From NCBI RefSeq assembly GCF_963662255.1, contig NC_085055.1, positions 16,664,704 to 16,728,703 of the forward strand: 64,000 bases of DNA, in the 5' to 3' direction. Position 1 is the first letter of the stretch; every line of letters starts with the position of its first letter. This DNA comes from Cinclus cinclus (Eukaryota > Chordata > Aves > Passeriformes > Cinclidae). The notes below the pieces were generated by a model. The model searched no databases, was not told where the DNA came from, and saw only the letters and a program-made list of their open reading frames with translations. Positions 22,906 through 36,200 of this stretch are shown in pieces. The translations under genes and the position numbers were made by a program.

Positions 22906-25900
22906 TACATGCACAATAAATACAATGCATGGCCACATTCTGCCTTTACTTCCCTCTTGCTTAATCCTATCAAAACCAGAACTACACGGTGCATAAATCA
23001 GAGCAGAGCAACTTTGTATTTAGCAGTAGCAGCATCACAACACAGCTTATGAAATGGGGATAAAAGTCACCAATCTAAAACACAGCTGGGATCATCTTAG
23101 AATAGGGGTGCACCTGGTGCACCCTGTGGGAGAGTTTAGAGTGGGAAGCAATCAAAGGCTGATTTACTATTAAAATTGCTAAATTATTTTGAAAACTTTT
23201 CAATTCAGACAAATGTTCCCAGTGCCATCTAACTCTACAGAAACATGAGATGTTTTTGACAATGTGCTGGCTAAAGTAATGCAGCCAAAAGCCTGACCTC
23301 CAACACAGGACCAGCATTCAAGCTGATTACAGGGTGCAGGCTCAGCAGGGCTGCCCAGACTGTCAAATGGGAGGTGTAGCTTCAGCCCCAGCCCTCAGTC
23401 CCAAACCAGACTGAGACTACCCTGATTTAGAAATTGCTGATGTCCAGTGCTGTCACTGCTCCACCAGATACTAAAAGTAGACACACATGCTCTGCCTTTG
23501 TACAAACTACAACTGCAATGGGAAGCAGAAGTGAAAAACCTCACTTAGAGGCTTTGTTCCAAGCCCACACATGGGCATCTCTGCTACACACAGAGTCACC
23601 CTTGGGGTCTGGAAGAATCCTCTTTGGGCTACCAACAAGGTCTCAATGACTGTGTTAAAAAAAAAAATCTGTATGAAGCCTGGGATGCAATCTGTCTGTC
23701 ATTGAACTTTTCCTGGTAGTACAAAACATGAAATCTACAGCATATGTCAGACTGGACACACACTGCCTTGAGTACTGATGTGTGAGGCTGGTCTCCCAAA
23801 GGTAGAGGTTATGGTGGCTGAGAGCTTTGGGAAGCAAAGAAGGATGAGAAAAAGGAACAAGCTGGTGATCTCTTCCTTCCCCAAGTTCACAGGGCATACT
23901 GGGATAGCCACTCTGGGAACACATTGTGTTCTTGTCAATAAACAAAACAGATAGAGGCAAGGAGCCAGAGTAGTGATTCCCACTGGGAGCTAGAATGAAT
24001 TGGAGAATGTCCTATACTGTGGAAACAGAAGCTTTTCATGTGGCATGACAATATGCATGGAAGGGGATGCTGAGGATGCACAGACAAAGGTGAAAGTCAG
24101 GCTATGAAAGCACATGGATTTCTGCCTGCTTTTTTCCTGCAAAAGCTGGTGTTTTACAAGGTCCCTTAGATACAAGACTGACCAAGTTCACAACCTTGGT
24201 ATCTTGGCTACTAGGGGGTGATTTGGATGAGGAGATTGACCCCACATCTGATCCTCTGTGTACCTCTGGATTTGGTGAGCTGTGGGCAGCCCTTGCCCTG
24301 GGATCATATTGTGCTCCATGTGTGCTGCTCTCTTCTGTGCAAGGGTTGGACTCCAGTCCCCACTTGCTGCAGACAGCTGTTGTCTCCTGGGGATTCCCTC
24401 TCTGACCCAACACCATAAATGCTTCATAATATATTTGAACAATTCTTTCACCTCTCTCTTTTGGGAATTACAGAGGATTTTGTTAACCATTTAAATAGTG
24501 CCAATAATTACCTAGTATCAGACTCATAATAAAAGTATTTACTGATTTTCCACAGGTATGAGCAGGATAAGCCTCATATATATCACAGACACTTGTTCAG
24601 ACAGAATAAATAAATTCCATCCTACAGCTGTTTCCTAGGTAACTGAAGAGGACTACAGACACAGACTGTGCACAGCTTAGAGTTGAATAAACAAAATACA
24701 GCATTTCTTTCTGTCTCCAAACTTTTCATTTTGTGGGACTGCAAATATGATAGAAATTTTTCAAAAATGAAATATGGAAAACATGCACCTATTCTTATGT
24801 AGGCAAAACATGCAATTCTGAGAATCCTCCAATATATCGCTTCTCTAAAACAGCCATAACAACCTTGTCTATGATTGGATTTCTGCCAGTGTCCAAACCC
24901 CTGGGAAGCTGCAGGGAGCAGTCACCAAAAGATTTGTGGTTGTGTTTTTCAAACGTGAAATCCAGTCATCTTAGGCAAATAGGCTTAATGTGCAAGTTGA
25001 GAGGAAGTCAGCCCTGTACAAGGGACTGCTGAAATTTCTGGTGTCTTCCAGCAATGTAAGGGCTCCCTATCATTAAGAAGCCAGAAAGTCCCTGTGGATG
25101 TTACCACCTTGTATGAGCAAGGTGTGAGCAAAATTGCTCCTTAGAGAAACTGCACACCATAGATGTGCAGCAGGAAAATGCAATCAGATCCTTTGAAGCC
25201 CTGTTCTGCCTTATTTTATCCATGAGTTAGATGGGTAAAAAAACCCCAGCAAAACTAAACACCCACAGTCTTTGTCAGGGAAAGCAGCAGGTGCAACTTT
25301 GCACCTGCAATGACAACAAAGGGAGAGCAGTTGTGAAAAAAAAAAAAATCACTGGAGTTAGACAAAGGTTAAAATTATTTGGCTTTCCACAGCTCAAAAG
25401 GCTGAAATACTTTCTGTTAGGACCTTGAATTCAGCTAGGAAAATCAGAGAAAATAAAAGCCATTATGCTGGGAATACCCTCATTTCATCTATGGGAAGAG
25501 TAGCATGCTAGTAATCAGATGCTAAGTTACATTTGCTTATGATATTGTAATAATTACTTCCAAATATTTATTTTGCTGCTTGAAATAAATATATTTGCTT
25601 TTTTTATACGAAGCTATGGAACAGTATTTCTGCCTTATGAATTAGCATATTATTGTGGATGAAAAATCTCTCAAAATATCACTCTAATGACAACCTGATA
25701 AATATTTAACTGAACTGTTTTGTTAGCTGTAGGACTACAGAAGGGCAAATACATTTGATCATCATTAGAACTGAGGTGATCTAGTTTTCATTTCCTAGGG
25801 AAGTATGAAATACTCTGAAGAAACAACAAATGTAGTAATTTTGGCACAAAAAATAAAATTAAAATAGTAACTCCTTCAGTTGTTCTATTACATCTGATTA

Positions 25901-26262
25901 TTTTTTAAAAGATCCAAAACATGCATGCCAGTGTGGGGAAGGAAGATCTTTAAGGAGTGACACCAAGACAAACTCCTATTCCTTTATAAAAGGGTCAGAA
26001 AATCATAAATACCAGTGGGAAAAAGCAAAGTCTTATGTTTTCATGATGAGTTAAATGTGGTTTTTAGAAAAGAAATGAGAACATTTGCCTATCCACCTTA
26101 CTCAGAACCTTTAGTTCATAGACTGAACTTCATGAAACATGGTGCCAACTTTTTTCTGAATTACATTTTTTGGGTTCTAGTGAAGGCAGTGGGGTTATAT
26201 GAAGTGAAAGTCCATGCAGAAATGGACTCAGAGAGGTCCCTCGAGAGGTGTATAGAACTCAT
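22906..26262. other. unannotated sequence
   Basis: No gene or clear repeat. Short A runs occur at about 23657 and 25338-25350. The overlapping frames of up to 104 codons at 23655-24490 on both strands are not supported as genes. Confidence 0.6.
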
Positions 26263-26330
26263 AGGGCCAAAGTCCATCTCTTCAGCAGTGGTTTGAATGT
26301 GTTATGTTAAAGTCTATTGACTTCAGGGGA
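26263..26330. repeat. possible ancient amniote repeat remnant
   Basis: AGGGCCAAAGTCC at 26263 followed by CTATTGACTTCAGGGG at 26313 recalls an old interspersed element, widespread in turtles, crocodilians and birds, that carries GGGCCAAATTC and ATTGACTTCAATGG blocks. It is short and diverged. The call is by resemblance only. Confidence 0.3.
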
Positions 26331-29300
26331 TGAACTGTTAATGTATGCTTATGTAAATGTAGTTAGAGTCAAATCACTAACAGCTGTATCCAGCCCTGAA
26401 GCTGTGAAGTCAAATCCTGATGATATGGGTTCAATGGTTCTAGTCCATTTCACTTCCATATGCAAATTCTTAATCTGCAGGAAACAAGTTCCCATCTTCT
26501 CTGCTTCCCATTTGAACTCAACAACTCTGAAAATTGCTTAATCTGCCCTTTTGCTGTTCATTAGCAAAGGGGACTTGCAATAGTAACTGTTCATATACAG
26601 CTCCCAGTAAACAAAACAAATTTTCACCTCTACTTCAAACATAGCATCTTTAGATGACTGGGAAAAACAAAGCTTAGTTTTCCTGTTACGTGGCTGGTCA
26701 GAACCATGAATTAAAACTGAAGAGAAAGCACACTTTGTCACCAAAATTCAGACATTCTGTTTCCAAGCCACACACATTTGTCAAGCAAGAAGGCATTTAG
26801 TTGCTGTAGTGCCTTGCCTGAATGTACCTATTTTAAAATTTGATCACCTACATAAAACTAAGAATAGGATCATATAATTTCATTGGCTGCAAGTCATAAC
26901 CTTTCCAGGTCCTGTGAATACATCAGGCAGTAAAATCCTGATATATTCCCATATATCACCTAGCTAGACACAACAGTCCCCTGGGGTGAAGCTCTTTAGT
27001 AAGCATAACAGGTCCAGGATCTTGCAGCCCAGCCGGTTCAATATTCCCCTGGGTAACAGGGAAGTGCTTGAGGGCCAGGCTGGGCACACAAATCACAAAA
27101 CTTTGGTGCTTTCTCTTTTGACATAGCTGGCCAGGCACCAGGACACAGCCTACTGTTACCTGTTGTCCTGCCAGTGCAGATGCAAGGGGGTTTTAAGTTA
27201 CTCTAACTGGTTAAAAAGCTAGGGATACCTCTCCTGAATAGGTCATTTGCCACTGAGAACACCTGATATGAACAGAAAGCTGCAGCCTGCCAGAGAAGGG
27301 CAGACAATCTCCAGGTGGATTGTCCCATGGGGAATTCTGCCTCTGACTTCAGTTTTGCTTCTTCCAGCTGGACAGTCTTACAAAGACAGTTCAAAAGCAA
27401 CCTGCAGAACTAATACATCAGTGAATTACTAAAACTAGATAGTCTGAATGTGCAAATGCAAAAGGGAACGTAAAAACAGACAAGAGAGCTGTGAGGAGTA
27501 AGAGTCCATGCCATGCTGATGATGAACTCCAAGAGAATGATCTATTAATACTGCCTGATGAGCTTGCTCGTCCAATTTATTGGAACACATAACTAAATGT
27601 ATGCAAAAGCTGTACCAGAGCTAAGCTTTAGAACAGAGATAAGGCCACAATCATGAGTAAAGCTACATACACCCACTGAATTTTGTAATCCAAACTGCAT
27701 ACAACTTACACAGTACAAAGTGAAATGTATCCATGGCTTTGTTTATATTTTCCACTTAACCTTACTTTTTCTACAGTTGTAATTAGGGTTACAGCAGCAC
27801 AGCCAACTGCCTCCAGCTTCTACCAGACTGCTCCTATCTCAGGATTCATAGTAGGAGCACCCCTTGTTTGAAGTAATCAAAACCAAAGAAGTTCACTACT
27901 ATCCAAAAGAGCTGATGGGAAGATCAAAGGCAACTTGACCCAACCTCTCCCTTTAACTAATACACACCTCTTGTAGAGGAGGATGTTTCCCATGTTGTAT
28001 ATACTTTACTGTGTCTAGTATATCAGGATGTATTGTATCATCAAGCTCAATGCAGAGTCAAAAAAAGCATGTAGGAATTAAGGTTCATTCATCTTCTCTC
28101 TCCTGGGAACCTGACAGGATTTTTGTCCTCTTGCTTTTGGTTGCTTGTTAATTTGTTTTAGTCATTCTTTTCTGGCTGTGTCCTAACCTAGCAGACTTTT
28201 GTTCTATGCAGTCTGACAGTGAATTGAAAATATAAATCAGAAGGAGGGAGTTTAGCTTTGTTAAGTTCACAAGCTGCACTATTTATGTACATAGAGAGCA
28301 CAAAATGTACGCCATTAGAAAGGAAGCAAGCCCCAAGTAATTAACCTCAAATACTGTAATTATCAGTGTTGTTTTCTTTTTAATCTAGACTCTTAAGAAA
28401 TCACTTCAATTACCGTTTTGTTATTATAGAAACCACTTAATACAAAACACCTCAGGTTAGAAATGTTAATAGCAGATGAACTTATGCGATCACAAAGTCT
28501 TGCAGCGATGGATCAATAGAGATGGTGTAACTGGCAGGCAGCCACCAGCTCAGTTAGTTCTTGTAGAATAGTCATATAAAAATAAACTAAAGATGTTTTC
28601 CTTAGGTTTACTCAGTGAAGTTTTTCCTGATTGATACAAGAGTTGGTATTGGTCACAAATACAGAAATGGTCAATGTCCCACTGCTTAAAAAAACCAAAA
28701 TATGCCCTTATTTCTCACTCCAGCATACCCTTTCACTTTGCAGGAATGACAGGCTTTGGCACACAACACTTATTTCAGCTGACTGTGGTTCTCTTCTTTC
28801 CTCCTTTTTCTTGGTCTACTGCAAGGCCCACCTTTTAAGAAAAATTATACTTAAATGACCAGTGGTATTAGCCAAATGGCCCTTACTTTTTTGAGAGTTC
28901 ACTGAGCCAGGCTTTCACATTTATAAGGAAAAATAGTGGGATTCAGATGCTACAAGCTCAATCTCAACATTTTTAATATGAAAATAATAGATACTGTTCT
29001 CTGTCTCCATTTCCACATAGACATCAAATCTTTTTGGCATGGATAACTCCATCAATGAGCTATCAGTGTTCAAGGACCACCTCAGAGCAGGTGCTCTGCT
29101 GCATTTGGTGGTGTGTAGGCTTTCAGTTATAACTGAGCTATGAAATGAAAAATAATTAATAAACATTGGAGTCTGCTATAAATACAGTTTTCTAGTAACA
29201 CAAGATTATATTGGCAGAACATGGTTGTTACACTCACATGAACCATGGTATCCTAATTTTAACTTTAAAGTGTGAAAATGAGGAACAAAAAGCACTCAAA

Positions 29301-30212
29301 GCTTGCCTCACAATGGTAAATCACACTTTTGCAGGACATATTTTTTCCTAGGCCAAATCCTTATTTTTTATGATCTTCACAAACATCTTCATGTTCTTAT
29401 GGAGCTGAGCAAACATCCCAAACACCCAGTAATTCTGCCAAAACCTACTACTCCCTTTTGCTGTTTGAAGATAGGGTAGAGGAGAATGCATTTGCACCAT
29501 CTTGGCAAAGGAGGGAGCCTTCAGCTACCATACTAGAAATATCTTCATCCCTAGACATAACTTGCCCCTCAGGGTTAGAAATGCCTTTCCCCCCTTACAT
29601 TATATAATCATTAACAGCAATAATTTAATTGATTTATTATAATGACAAGCAACCCTGACATCCAACCCATCAGGGAACTGCACAAGCAATTAAAAATACA
29701 ATCCTGCAGAAAGCATCATGAAACTGATAACATAAAATGAAATAAGTTATTAAAGTTCCACTTAAAATTCTTATGAACCTATAAATATATAGTAAAGTAT
29801 GTTAAGTTATTTCTCCCAAATGTAGATAGCTAGGACAGAAACATGTTGAAAAATAAGGTATATAGTGAGAAACAAGAGACACAGGCTTCACTCCATAGGT
29901 CTGAATAACCCCTTACAAAATAAATTATGCAAAAAATTTCTCACATGCTAATAATAAGAAATTCTTTGCTCTTAGGGATGACATATTCCCAAGATTTAGG
30001 ATGCATGTTCCCACTTTAATTTTTTTTCAGAACCAGTGAGAATTGTATAGTAATTGCTGATTCTACAATAAGAGTGCTAGCAATATTGTTAACTGACTTT
30101 CCCTCCCAATTTCAGTTGGTAATACAGTAATTTTTCCACCTCCAGGATTATATTACCTGCCAACACAACCCCAAATGACTTGGAAAAGAAGGGAATTTTA
30201 TTGCACTGCTTT
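26331..30212. other. unannotated AT-rich sequence
   Basis: Nothing recognised. Only short frames occur (93 codons or fewer), and I saw no repeat consensus. Confidence 0.6.
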
Positions 30213-30490
30213 AGGCCATGTCTACATTGGGTAGTTGTACCACTTTAACCATGGTTAGCTTACATTAAAGTAGCTGGTGCGTACATCAGACTGGTTTTCA
30301 AAGTGATTTAGTACCTCAGGCTACACTAAGCAGCCCTCCTTAGAGCAGAAATTAATCCATTTTGCAGGAAGCCTGTTCCCTGTGGAGTTCATACGGCCCT
30401 AGCTGCTCTGCTGCCACAAGTCCTTTACTTAGTAACTCTGTACTAAGCTGCCTTGATATTTCTGCGTCTCCGGTGTGTTGACACTGCCTT
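30213..30490. mobile_element. possible relic of a small terminal-inverted-repeat transposon
   Basis: The left end AGGCCATGTCTACATTGG (30213) and the following GTTGTACCACTTTAACC (30234) look like the start of an old non-autonomous DNA transposon seen across sauropsids, which begins AGGCC-TGTCTACACT and carries a TTGCACCAGTTTAA-type block. About 260 bp on, GGTGTGTTGACACTGCC (30472-30488) is an imperfect inverse of the left end. No target-site duplication is clear. The copy is strongly diverged and noncoding. Confidence 0.35.
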
Positions 30491-33151
30491 TGCCAGATGC
30501 ACTTTCTGTTTAATTATCAGTAGTCCTACAGACATCAACATATCAAGCTTATCCATCTGCTCTAGGACACATGTACCCCTCTGGGTCTCTTCATGGATCT
30601 GTGCTTAGTTCTTAGACCTGACTGCACTTGCTGAAGACACGTATTCAACCTCCCCTCAGGAAGATATCCTGCAGTATAGATGCTTTCAAGGAATTGCCAG
30701 AGCTCAAAGGCAAAAGGCTGACCAAAGCTTCACTCAAAGCTGAGTTAAAGTACAGGACTCTGGCAAAAATGCTGTAAAGCAAGAGGCTTTGATGGAAACA
30801 CAAACATAGACATAGGGTGACAATCATATTTTCGCATGCAGGCTATAAACAAAGCCAAAACCTAACAGGGTGTATGGTGCCTGCACTGTGATCAATACCC
30901 ACAATGGAACTGGCAGGCTCTGAGGACTCACTGAGGGTGCCCAGCACCCCATGCATAGATGAGGTCTGACCTGGAAGAGTGTATGGGGTGGCTGAGCCTA
31001 TGCAGGTGAGATAGAGGCAGAGAGAGCCCAGGAAGGGCAGCCACAATCAAACACAAGCTCAACAGCCATCTCATCACCACTGCTGGGCTTTGCCAGCAAG
31101 CATAATGTGCTATATTGTTACACAAGGGCCCACAGGGTTTTCAGAGGGCTGCGGTTTTTTTTTAATTAAGAACTTAATTGACAGAGATAGCCCCCTTCCA
31201 CCTATCTGTTCAGCCCTCTCACAGACATCTAGTACATTCCACAGCTTTCCTCTGTCATGAGGAAACTCCTGGGTCATTCCTCCCAAATCCTACCATCTCC
31301 ACATTAAAAATTAATACTTTTAGTTTCTGACTTAGGGTACATTTTTGTGTTCATATTTAGGGCTTCATCCCCTTCACACAGCACTCCCATGTCTCAAGGG
31401 AAGTGCAGCTGTGTGGAAGCCACAGAGATGGGCAGGACTCAGCCCCTGCATCGCAGCACCCTCAGTCCACAGCAGTTGGTGGCAAAGCCCCTGCTCTGCA
31501 CAGCAGCAGGGGAGTGAGTGGCCACAGAAATGCTGCTGCATTGGGAGCAGCAACATATCCTGCCACAGATGATGTTGGTTTGGGACAGGAGGGGGAAGAA
31601 AGAAAAGTCAGAATCTTTCCTGCACTCAACCATGTAACCGAATGAGGGTACAGAGAGGACTTGCACTGCATCAAATTTTGTCCTGGGCTCTAACACCTCA
31701 CCATGGCCTCTGGTCAATGAGAAATGCAGCCCCCATGAGATGCTGCCCTTACAATCCTTGAGATCCTCAGAACTGGAAGAGTTTTTCAAGCTCTGAGGGT
31801 TTGCTTCTTCTTTGCCACAGTAAATGTTCACTGTGTCTTAATGCCTGAGCTGTATGCCATCCATCCTCTCTTTGTCTCCATTTGGGACAAACAGGCCAAG
31901 TGTAATATGGGATTTCTTGCACTCATAACTCTAGTAAAGCACTACCATAATTTCTATGGACGCTAAGTCTGCTGACAGTCAGCAGCTACATCCAGGAGAA
32001 ACTGGTTCTATTCTCACTAAAGTCAACTACAGAATGTCTTCTGTGAGTCTCTGTGTAAATCCAGTGAGTGAGGGGACCCTGAAAACTTGTCACAGTACAG
32101 TCTTGGGGAAGTCACTTTTGCTGAGGTGAATGCAAGGTCAGGAACTATTATTTATGTTTTTATGGCTGAGAAACAGAACAGACTTTCAGAGTTCAGACAT
32201 GGAAATGGCCTGCAAAGACAGGTGAGCTATCAATACCCCTTGATTAAAACTCTTGAATTCATACTGCTTCAGTATTCAAATTTCAGAAAGAGAGAAAGGC
32301 TCTTACTTCTCACTTCAATTTCCGTTTCCTTTCCAAACAAAAGATAGTAAATTTTATTTGTTCCTACCTACTGAATGAGTGAAGAGGGGCTATAATTTCT
32401 AGGAAAATGAAAATAGTATATCACCATGTTGCCTTTGCATTTATCTATTATGCTGCAAGTTCTTTCCTTTACTCTTGAATTGGCTATGAGGAAAGGAAGT
32501 GAGGAGAACTGCAAATATAATCTTGAGACCTCTGTATGCAAAAGCATGAATCATGAATCGTTCCTGGCTTATTTGCCTGTCTACAACCATCTAGTGCCAG
32601 CTACTTATGCAAAGTAGCCTGCTGGGCTCCACACAACTGTTCCTGAAAGCTGCAGGTCTGCCTGAGGTCCTTCACTACTCCTTCTCTATGACCCCCATTC
32701 TTAATACCCAAACGTTTCAAATTCTACCGGGTCTTTTCCTCTGTTCAAGATACCTAAATCAAGCCTGCTGCTGGTTCCAACATTTTTAGTTTACAAGCCA
32801 AGCATAGGTCAATATGCAACACAGACTTATTTAATATTGTACACATGAAAAACTTGTTCTGAACAAAGTCACAAAGTACATTCAAACACAGGTCACCATT
32901 ACTGCAAGAGGTTCCCCCTTCTGCTGTACATTGTGGTCCACATTGTGAGGCAGCAATGAAAAACTTAGGGTCTGACTGCATATCTTTAATACTGTCTTTG
33001 TGGGCATAAGTAAAGGAAAATCACTGATTTCACATAAGAAATCAATTAAGCTTTGAGCCAGCTTGTGTCATGTTATTAAACGTGTTCCACATCTACCAAT
33101 TTCAAAGCACAGAACTGCTCTAACAAGGTATAAAGTTCTGCAAACCAAACA
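30491..33151. other. unannotated sequence
   Basis: A slightly G+C-richer patch at 31345-31780 has overlapping frames on both strands (up to 130 codons on minus, 31439-31831) without recognisable products. Around 32005-32070 there are faint traces of the same kind of ancient repeat as at 33152, too weak to call. Confidence 0.55.
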
Positions 33152-33211
33152 CGGATCCCACTGAAATCAAGTGGTAAGACTGCCATGACTTCAGGAAGAC
33201 TGGGCCTTGTT
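33152..33211. repeat. possible ancient amniote repeat remnant
   Basis: GGATCCCACTGAAATCAAGT at 33153-33172, followed by AAGACTGCCATGACTTCAGG near 33176 and TGGGCC near 33201, matches block by block the layout of an old repeat carrying CCCATTGAAGTCAATGG then CCATTGACTTCAATGGG. The two blocks are near-inverted copies of each other. Diverged copy, no function claimed. Confidence 0.35.
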
Positions 33212-36200
33212 TTAGAGGGATTGTTACTACTGCAGATTTTAATTTTGCTTTCCTAAGGGAATGGAATTTATGCAATCTTGCTTTGTGTATAAAGCATATC
33301 AGCCTACCCTAGTAACTTTGTACCTACTGGAGAATTTCAAAAGACAGCCCAAAAACAACAGGTTTCTGTGAATTCAGTAAAAATAAGAAGATGGGTGGTA
33401 GAGAAAGACCCTATCAGTGCTCAGTGAAGGACATGGGGCAAAACAGCTCACAAACCTTTCCATATCAGAGAAGATAATCCACACAGGAGGCAAGTGTAGA
33501 GCACCAGGGTTTAGTCTTGCAACCCCTGGAGCAGCTCGCTTTTGATGCTTTTTTGAGAGTCTTTAAGATTCAGGATTAAGATCATTCAAGATTTGGGGTG
33601 TTTTTGTGTGATTTTTATCTCATCAGAAGACAGAGCATTCCAGTGGCTGCACAAATGAGCAGAGGTAACAAGAATAAGCAGCGATCAAACATCATTTCTT
33701 CCATGCCACTATTAGACTGTCAAATATCCTACCTGCAGAAATAAATGGAAAGTAATTTGAAAGAGTACCTTGATGAGTAAGGTATTGCAAAAGCTGAGTG
33801 GTCCTCCCTTTATCTCCTCTCTGACTCTTGCTGAGTCACAATGCATAACATTAAACCATCCTCACACTTGCATCTCAGGGCTTTTTCTTTGTAAGTCAAG
33901 AAGTTCCTTCTTAAATATTGTTTTGTGGATATATTTTACATAAACACATTAGCCAGTTTCAGCTGAATTCCAGTGATAAAAATGTATTCCTAGGGGAAGA
34001 CTTGCCAGCTTATAGCCATGACTGTGGGTTTTCTGCAGTTTCTTTAGGCTAACAATGAGATAAATATGGGGCTTTTCTTTGTCTCCTTGAGCCAAACTCA
34101 CAATGGCTAGAAATCCCACATTATTTAGGAATTCGGTGCCCAGGAAAATTTTAGTCTATTAATTTTTGGATAGACAAGAATTGTTTAAGACCCAGATGAA
34201 TTATGACTATCCTACAGCAGAAAGGTCTGTCACTTTTACTTTATTTTCTGCTGAGCATCACTCACACTTGAAGAGTCAATAATCTGTGCTCAGGAAAATG
34301 GCCTCTTCCAGGCTATACTTATGATTTTATATGACAAATAGAATTCTAAAAGCGTCCATTTAAATTCATAGATACTAACAAGTCTATTTTTCAATGAAAA
34401 ATTACACCACACATTTTTCTTAATAAAGGAGATAGCATTCCACAGACAAGTGGTTAATTTACTCTGGATTGTATCCCCGATATGAGTGTTTTCACAGTCA
34501 TTTCTTTGTGTCAAAAGTGGTGGGTATTTTTAGGCTATACTATAGTTCTAGGACACTTGCATACTTAGAATCAGCCTTTGTTAGTGTGTGCAATCCAATA
34601 AATGTAAGAAATAACACTGAATGAGAAATCCCAGAGAAAAAAGAATTATTCTTCAGTAACATTAAAAAAAAATCATTTTTTTTACTATGATACACTTTCT
34701 TGAAGACACTACCTCATGTTGACAACTTCCACTGACTTCAGACAAATGTATACATAAATCAGCATACATGCACATGTGTATTTGAGTGTGCACACGTGCA
34801 CATATACAGCCTTGAAGTCTTTATTGCATTGCCATCTGAAGATTTTTGTTTTATTTCCAGTTGCTTCAAGATATCTTTCCTTTTTAAGAATTCACTTTTA
34901 AATCTAAAGGCGTTTCTCCCTTACTTATTTCTTCTAGGATTCAGTGCTCTACTTCTGACAAACATTAAGCAGTTGCTAGTCTCAACAACAGTGACATCCT
35001 TAATATCCATAAAGGTGTCTTGTTATTATTGTGAAGCAATCAGTTTTCTTACTGGATTATATAAAATAATCTAGTACTTGAGAGCAATATTACTTTAAAA
35101 AGTGGAACAGCCATTTCCTGACAGACTCCAGAAAAAAAAGCAAGAAAAAAAGGATATAGAAAATATGAGCTTGTCATTAAAAAGACCTGAAGCTAGATTT
35201 TAATCTTACTCTAGGAAGAAAAATTGTGATTACCGCATATATACAGTAACTTAAGCCATGTAATTCTAATAACGTTAAGTGAGAAGTTGCTGATATCATG
35301 ACATGATCAAGCAGGATTATTAGGGAAAATTCCAAAACAAGTCAAAATGTTACCAATGGAGCATAACTGTTTCTGTTTTCCAGAGACCATTCGTATCCCT
35401 TGCAACTGCCAGTCCTTAATCACTCTCCGTGTTCATTGTGAGGCAGGGTAACAGTGAAACAGAAAGATGTGGGTGAGATGACAGCTTTAACAAAACACAA
35501 GATTCCCACAAGAACACAAGACTGTCACAAGAACAATTTTCAACCTTGTAGTTGAAATATTTTAATAGAACTTCAATAGCTGATCAAGAACACTTGCAGT
35601 GCTCATGGGTATAGAGAGGATACTCAGGGTCCTTATATCATGATATACCAACAAGGATTCACAAGTTCACTGTAGCCAATCTAGAGTTTAAATGAATTCC
35701 AGACCTTACAAGCAAGCTTCTTGCATTAACCTTTTTTTCTCTTGTACCCTGATGGTTCTTCATGCCTACTTGTTTTATGAACTATGTGACTACATACTTC
35801 TAAAATTATAATATAAGTAGTTACATGCCACATAAGTGTAGAGTACAATTATTATAAAATACTTGGGTTTAGGTGTATATAGAGTTTTGTATCATATAGA
35901 GGAGAAATGAATGAGAGATTGTTGTAAGAACATGTGCAGCGCTCTAGCATGATGCCTTGGCACCAAAATTTTCAAGTGGATGACCCAAGCATAGCAAGAC
36001 AGCTTGGTCAGTTGCTTCCAAGTCCTTGTACTCAGCAAAAGGATCTGACAGTTGAAGGCTCCAACATGAGCTTATAAAAACACAAAATGCAACTTAATTT
36101 TGTTTTCTAGTGGAAAAGAATTTTTTTTTCTACAGGAAAATTATTACAGGAACCACTACATAAATGATGTGATCATGTAAATCCCACATATAAGACCAGA

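Noticed and set aside
31345..31831. G+C-richer patch with frames on both strands, up to 130 codons
   Set aside because: The frames oppose one another, the composition explains them, and CpG is not enriched as at 21.2 kb.
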